From Paragordius varius (lineage: Eukaryota; Nematomorpha), in NCBI GenBank assembly GCA_964247055.1, contig OZ176050.1:12834001-12898000 (forward strand): DNA of 64,000 nucleotides, given 5' to 3'. The first letter of the stretch is position 1, and every line of letters starts with the position of its first letter. Shown here piece after piece: positions 58,501-64,000 of the stretch. A program made the translations under genes and the position numbers. Under the pieces are notes generated by a model. The model was given only the letters and a program-made list of their open reading frames with translations. It did no database searches and was not told the origin of the DNA.

Positions 58501-60520
58501 CATGATTGAACTAATTAAAATTAAAAATATGTATTAGAATTTGCTATAAATATTTATAATGATTACTGATAAATATTGTATAATTTATCAATTCAAAATT
58601 CTTTTGTAATATTTTAAGCTTTTAAAAAATATATGAATGGAAATATTAAACTTGTTTGCCCCTTATTAAAAAACCATACTTATTTCGTTGGTTTTTGCAA
58701 TACATACCATAAAAATTGCATATTAAAATATAAAAACCTAATAAGCCAAGAAATCATTTAATTTCTTTATGGAAAAAAATTTACAAAAACAGCCAAAATT
58801 AATAATTTTAAAAATCAAATTCAATAATCAAAATAATTATCATAATAGTACCTTCAAAGTATCCATCATTTGTTTTGACATTAATTTTGATTTAGCGAAA
58901 GAGGGCGGATCACATTCTTCCTCTAAATCGATTTCAAAAAATTCCGTCAAACTCAAAGCGGCCGATGGTGTGGCAGCAAATTCTTTAAGCCTGAATTTCC
59001 AGTAAATACAATTATAATATAAAAAGTTTTTTTCATAAACTAAATGAGACAAATAATGTAATTTATTATGTATGATGATCATATAATTTATTTAAAAAAA
59101 TTTATCACAAAATGCGTTTTAATTATTTTATTATACATGATTTGCCATTAAATCATTGTTTTTTATTTTGTCAAATCTCCCATACCTAATAGTATTTATT
59201 GATCAGGATAATAATATTATAATTAAAAAGTTTAACCCAAGTTTGACGTCAATTTTAAATACTTAAAACTCAAACGTACTATTAAAAATCGAAATAACCA
59301 TAAAACATAAGCTTTTAACAAAAAAAAACAACATTTTCGATTCAAGTTTCACCGACATTCCAGTCCTCAAAATCACTAAAATATCACATCCATACATAAA
59401 AATAAATTAGATATTTCAATATATTTGCTTGTATCGCTTTTATATTTAAAAATTGCTCAAATCAAAATACTACAAAATAAAAGTTACCGTTTTTTAAGGG
59501 TAGTTTCTCGAATGCGAACAATGTCCACAATTTGTCGCGTTGTCCGATTGAAATTATGTAAGCGGGCTGCAACCAATAGCGCAGCACCACAAAGACCAGA
59601 TGGACGTCGGCCTGCGTGAATCCAATCCTTTTTCATGCGGTTTATAAGCCGAAGTGCCGTCATAACTACATCGTGGGTATTTTTCCCTGCAAAACAAAAT
59701 TGTTTAGAAATTATATTTTAAACAAGCGTGTATGCTATAAAGTATTCCTAATATTTTCATCATGCGATTTGAGACGTAATAAATGAATTAAACCAAAAAA
59801 TACTAACCCAATTCGAGTTTTTGGGCAAATCGAGGGATGTATAGAGCAGGATCCGTAACAGGTGCATTTATGCAAAGCTCAGAAGAGAGTTTAAGATAAT
59901 ATTTTCCCAAATCAAAGATGGAAACTGAGAGCGCATCTGAAAAATCAAGGAGTAAATGAGTTGTCCCTTCCAAACGACAAACCAAATAAAGTAAAGCCCC
60001 ATAAAGAACTGGATGTCGACGTCCACGTGTTATTCCTTTAAATAAGGCAAGTTTATAAAAGTTAAATGCCGTATCCAAGCAATATGAACTAATTTTTAGT
60101 CGACTACCAATCCTATTTAAATCGTTTCTGGCTCTGGCAAGAGTGTTTTGAGACGATACGGAGTTCGGGACAGAAGCGTTAGATTTTTTATGTTCGTTAT
60201 CTTGTAAAGAGGTGGAATACGATGAATACTTTTTGGAACCACCAATATTCCTTGAACTATGGATAACGCCTAAAATTTGATAATATAAAATTACCATCTT
60301 CATTGACAAAAGTTCCGATAGCTGAAATCGCACCGTTTTCTTCTTGAAATCCAACTTCAGAAACAATCAATACATCTTCAACAACAGATCCACAATTTAT
60401 GCAAACTGAATCACCCCTTGAAATTTTATTATAATTTTACCTAGACGGTTCAGTATCAATGTCAGCAGAACCACAATTTGGACAAGTATGATTGGCAATG
60501 CTTTTATTAGTATCTGCCAT
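55544..60520 (-). CDS. BRF1: TFIIIB subunit BRF1
   Basis: Eleven exons join in phase, in minus-strand order: 60520-60441, 60416-60295, 60269-59808, 59686-59488, 58990-58852, 58510-58387, 58052-57885, 57719-57647, 57312-56915, 56584-56392 and 56294-55544. They give 902 residues (human 677). BRF1 recruits RNA polymerase III with TBP and BDP1. The N-terminal zinc ribbon has HTCPNCGS and VCINCGS. The first cyclin repeat has [40 protein letters not shown] and [20 protein letters not shown]. The second has [36 protein letters not shown] follows. The conserved C-terminal parts include [13 protein letters not shown] and [16 protein letters not shown]. Introns 1 and 2 are 24 and 25 nt; later ones are about 70-500 nt. 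The extra length is Asn/Asp/Ser-rich spacer. Confidence 0.96.
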
Positions 60521-61900
60521 ATCGCTAATGCGTGAATGAATATATATCTTTACTTCCTACACTTTTTAAAATTCTTTTACTGCATATTCTTTGACGATTA
60601 GCTTTATCAACTCAGATTTTAAGGGCCGAATCTGACATGGACTATTTTTTTATTTTTATTTTATGAAAAAATTATTTGACTAAATTCTATTTAGGTTGTT
60701 CGCAGAAATACAAGAATCAAAATTTGGATCACTCCATTACCCTAACCATCGTAATCGTGTTGAAATAAAAAAGAGTTACATACCGCATTAAGACCCAAAA
60801 CTGCGATAAATATTTTTTGTTTTATTACAATTGGCCCAAGTTTGTTAAAAAATTATTGGAATTACCATTTTTTCAATTTCGGTTTTCGAAACTTATTGAG
60901 CGTTAAAATTTACAATTTTAATTGTTTTAATACAACATTTATTAATGAATACTCTAATTGTATTGTCTTTGTCTTCCAAATTATTAATAATTTATTTTAA
61001 GTCTTGATAATATTTTTACATAATATATTTTAGCGGTTGTTTGCAATCACCGACGCCTTGTGGCACAAACGTCTTTCTTTTTATATCTGGTGATTATAAT
61101 GCATTTATTTATTTTTACCAAAAATTATACCAGTCAACACGAAAAAATTTTTAAGGGCCACAAAAAATATTTGTCTTGTCTCACGGGCCGTGCACCATAT
61201 AATATTGATAAAATTCGATAGCTGTTTGCCAAATTTCTAGATTTTTATACTCAAAATAAGCGCATAAATAAATTCATAAATAATTCAGGGCCTAATTTAG
61301 AACTTTTAGGGTCGCGGTTCGAGTGTCACTGATTTACATCGTTCCGTAAAATATATAAACAATCATTAAAATCTCATCACTACTTTATATTTTAGGCAAA
61401 ACTTCCTAAGCTGTCATTCATTTTTTAAGATATATACATAAATAGACGATCGTTTATATTTTGGTTGTAACATTTATGTATGAAAGGATGTCCAGATAAT
61501 ATTATATTATGTCCATAAATATAATTTGGGAATTAATATTACGCTTGACTAACGAATGTTCTTTTGCCACCAGTTAGGCACCTGTATTATTTAGATTTAT
61601 ATCAACAATTTAACACAAGGGCTAATTTAAAAAACGCTTAACATCTGACCATCTATAAATGAAATACGATAATCCTATGTTCGCAAATAATAATCGCTTC
61701 CGGGTCTCGATTATAAGGGCATATATCAAAAATATGGTTAAAGTCATGAGTTTGCTAAAAAGGCGATCCGTGTCCTGATTAGCAAATTAAAAACCTATTT
61801 AGATCCTAACTATCCTATAAAAACACAAAAAAATTTTGGAGAATTAATTTTATAGAAAAAAATTTTGATTTAAAAGAGGCCTATCATAAATAAATTATTA
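60521..61900. other. Gene-less stretch upstream of BRF1
   Basis: It includes the BRF1 promoter. A hAT-like terminus (on - CAGTGACACTCGAACCGC) ends near 61334, with GGGCCGTG near 61183 as a possible other side. At 61659-61778 a short frame is open on both strands (+ MKYDNPMFANNNRFRVS; - HDFNHIFDICPYNRDPEAI). It is too ambiguous to call and may be a transposon crumb. Confidence 0.4.
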
Positions 61901-61912
61901 ACTCTTTAAATA

Positions 61913-62281
61913 ATGAGAGTTAATACGCACGCGGTATTCGCTTTTTTCCTGATCCTCTATATTAAGTTAACAGAATCTACGGTGTCAACTTTTAAATGCA
62001 TTTCTGTTTCTTTGCTTATAAATAATCTATTGATGGCATTCTCAAATTTAAACAGTCAAATTTGTAGGAATCTTAAAGGAAACATATTGCATTTTTATTC
62101 ACACATAAGGCTGATTCCTTAAAAATAAATACATTTTTAACTTTTTATTATCTTTAAAGCGGGAAGCGAGTTTTCATTAGGTGAAATAATCACATCTGTT
62201 AAATTTATTAGAGGCATTTATATTGATAAAGACTTGGCGCATTGTTTAGAATTTAAACCACCAATCCAAAGCACCGTATAA
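61913..62281 (+). CDS. Possible small secreted-protein gene, unrecognised
   Basis: ATG at 61913 opens MRVNTHAVFAFFLILYIKLT, a plausible signal peptide. A donor T|GTAGGA at 62064 and an acceptor TTTAAAG at 62159 would join exons 61913-62063 and 62160-62281 in phase 1. The second exon reads GSEFSLGEIITSVKFIRGIY, then IDKDLAHCLEFKPPIQSTV and TAA. About 90 residues. No family recognised, and the middle of exon 1 is biased toward AT-rich codons. An earlier donor (ACG|GTGTCA) is possible but out of phase. Treat as tentative. The stretch 62282-62950 holds nothing that I can support. Confidence 0.3.
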
Positions 62282-62954
62282 ACGTAGAATTTTATCGAAT
62301 AAAATTATGGATTGCAAATTATTTGCTAATAGTATTAAATAAGACATCCCTTTTTGAACCACCAGTAAAATTATGATAACCGAAAAGCGTGAAAACAATT
62401 TTTTTATAAATTGTATACATTTTTGCTAATAAGGGGAGACTTGCAATTATAGGAGGAATTACAAGAGACAATTTATTTTAAACGATTTCATATTACGATA
62501 ACTATCTCCAAAATATGACATTTTTAAACTAAGGAATTTTTCGTTTTACCATGGAAGCTATCGAAATTCGCAGGATTAAATTCTCACGGTCGAAACTATA
62601 TTAATGCATATTGTATGCACTTTAATTCAAAACTATTGATTTTAAAATTTTACACCAAAATATGGTTATTAAATAACTATATTTTGCCTTTGCTAGACAA
62701 CAACTTTTATATCACATAATATTTTTTTATGAAATATATTAATGATTGCATTTATTTAACATTAACTATAATTTATTTATCAAATAATTGCAATTTATGA
62801 ACATTTTAGATGCAAATTTATCACCTTTTTAGTTTTTTTTGGTTGTATCTCTTTTAATTGACTCGACTTGGCATGGGTTAATGGGTGTTTCATTTTTATT
62901 ATGTGAGCAAAAGAGATCCATTCATTGTATATAAATTAAAACAATTTTCAAACA

Positions 62955-63164
62955 CAGTATGCACATTAATGCTGACCTATTCACATTATAATTGGTCAAT
63001 TGGCAATACAATATCGTATTAATAATATTTTGTCAATAATTAAATAAACAATAGAGAGAAATAATTAATTAGCATTTTGTTGTTTTTTTCCATACACTAC
63101 TGTGTAAGCCAATCAATTAACTATAATATTATGAATAATCCAGTCTAAATGTGCAGCATACAGT
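62955..63164. repeat. MITE, CAGTATGC family, diverged copy
   Basis: It starts CAGTATGCACATTAATGCTG and ends AAATGTGCAGCATACAG. Inner inverted parts are TTGGTCAATTGGCAATACA and AAGCCAATCAATTAACTATA. It lies 85 bp downstream of the DUF229 gene stop. Confidence 0.7.
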
Positions 63165-63249
63165 ATTTTAACATCAACAGGGGCAAAGATTTGTCATTTG
63201 GATTGATTAGAGATTTTGATTAATTACAGTTAGTTAGTTAGTTGGTTAA

Positions 63250-64000
63250 TTAGGTAGGTGGCGGGTATTTGCAATAGCAATAGGGTTGTACATCATAATT
63301 GGGCATACACCAGCCCTGACTCCCATATATACTAACTCGCGTAACATCTTCGATTTTGTCAAATACGCCATCATTCACAATCATAGTTGCTTCAAACAGG
63401 GAATTGTGTGGATTAAGGGCCACAGTTATTGAATAGGTAATTGAATCCGTCGGTTCATTCATGAGTCGAGTTGAACCCATAACATTGTTACGGTAACCCA
63501 TTTTAGCAATTTGTATCTTTTTATACGTCCATGGCAAGCATAAATCATTATAGCCCTCAATTTTAGCATTGACAAAGGCGACAATATGTTTGGCTAATTT
63601 ACGGACCATAGGATCCTTCTTGGATAAAATTTTGTTCACGTTACAGGCACAAAAATGGATTGGAATGCCGGCATCTTTGCAACTTCGTTCATTGGGAATG
63701 GGGGTAAAGAAACTTGCCCCATAAGGGCTAAGACTAGAAAATGTGGCATAACTACGGACATAATCTTTGGGGTATGCTAAATGCATGAGTGTATGATACG
63801 TATCAAAGTGTGAAGTTAATTTCCGTGTATTGGCATTAAGGATGTTCCACAATCGTTCATACCTGGCAGGGAACCAGGTAGGGAGTAACACTTTTAGTAT
63901 GGGTAATTTCTCCTCAAAAGCTCCATGATAAGTTCGTCTGAAAGAATCTAACCTATTGCCATGATCAGAGAAGAGAAATACTATGGTATTATTTAGTGCG
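63250..64000 (-). CDS. DUF229 protein (sulfatase/alkaline-phosphatase-like), C-terminal part
   Basis: Continuous frame from the window end to TGA at 63250, 249 residues visible; the 5' part lies beyond 64000. NNTIVFLFSDHGNRLDSFRR followed by TYHGAFEEKLPIL is the DUF229 signature. The SDHG pair corresponds to the metal-binding DH of the alkaline-phosphatase superfamily. LPTWFPARYERLWNILNANT, YDVRSYATF-like and ERSCKDAGIPIHFCACN follow the family order, and a Cys-rich end (GWCMPNYDVQPYCYCKYPPP) closes it. The family is common in nematodes, insects and other invertebrates, often with a signal or transmembrane anchor, and its substrate is unknown. No intron is seen in this part. Confidence 0.88.
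   Translation of the reverse strand, partial: ALNNTIVFLFSDHGNRLDSFRRTYHGAFEEKLPILKVLLPTWFPARYERLWNILNANTRKLTSHFDTYHTLMHLAYPKDYVRSYATFSSLSPYGASFFTPIPNERSCKDAGIPIHFCACNVNKILSKKDPMVRKLAKHIVAFVNAKIEGYNDLCLPWTYKKIQIAKMGYRNNVMGSTRLMNEPTDSITYSITVALNPHNSLFEATMIVNDGVFDKIEDVTRVSIYGSQGWCMPNYDVQPYCYCKYPPPT

Overview
The window looks like nuclear DNA from an invertebrate animal with a very AT-rich genome. I judge this by reading: homopolymer and (TA)n tracts are everywhere, and most genes are spliced with GT..AG introns. The proteins are animal families: RUFY (RUN+FYVE), TMEM26, PNISR, RUSF1, a DUF229 protein, BRF1, a nucleotide-sugar transporter and mitochondrial ribosomal protein L42. I cannot name the species. 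Five introns of only 23-27 nt sit at or near the 5' ends of four genes, while later introns run from tens of bases to kilobases. Very short 5' introns are known from flatworms such as schistosomes and tiny introns from dicyemids, but this does not settle the lineage.

Layout. 1-7.5 kb: the 3' part of a spliced + strand gene I do not recognise, its introns filled with MITEs and a broken PIF/Harbinger element. 8.0-9.6 kb: intronless RUSF1 (-). 9.7-19.4 kb: a repeat island with TTAA-flanked MITEs, one split by a LINE, a possible small basic-protein gene (10.3-10.6 kb), and a 4.06-kb palindromic foldback element (14.2-18.3 kb). 19.4-23.6 kb: SLC35A-like nucleotide-sugar transporter (-), sharing a 151-bp divergent promoter with PNISR (23.8-27.9 kb, +). 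28-38.2 kb: mostly repeats, but with tRNA-Lys(TTT) and a compact MRPL42 gene at 31.2-31.7 kb. 38.7-45.6 kb: RUFY (+). 47.6-51.4 kb: TMEM26 (+), whose second intron carries a hAT element nested inside a MITE. 51.6-54.1 kb: a Tc1/mariner-type element whose long inverted repeats are arrays of a 21-bp unit. 55.0-55.2 kb: possible secreted-peptide gene (-). 55.5-60.5 kb: BRF1 (-). 61.9-62.3 kb: weak secreted-protein candidate. 63.25-64 kb: 3' part of a DUF229 gene (-) that runs off the window.

The host genes are unrelated housekeeping or trafficking functions and form no pathway. BRF1 (TFIIIB) would serve Pol III genes such as the tRNA-Lys here, but that pairing is coincidental. The notable content is architectural: ultra-short introns, the foldback element with an asymmetrically expanded arm, and a possible link between the 21-bp-repeat mariner element and MITEs that share its TATACCATTT end and 21-bp period. 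No viral, LTR or Polinton element and no CRISPR array was seen.
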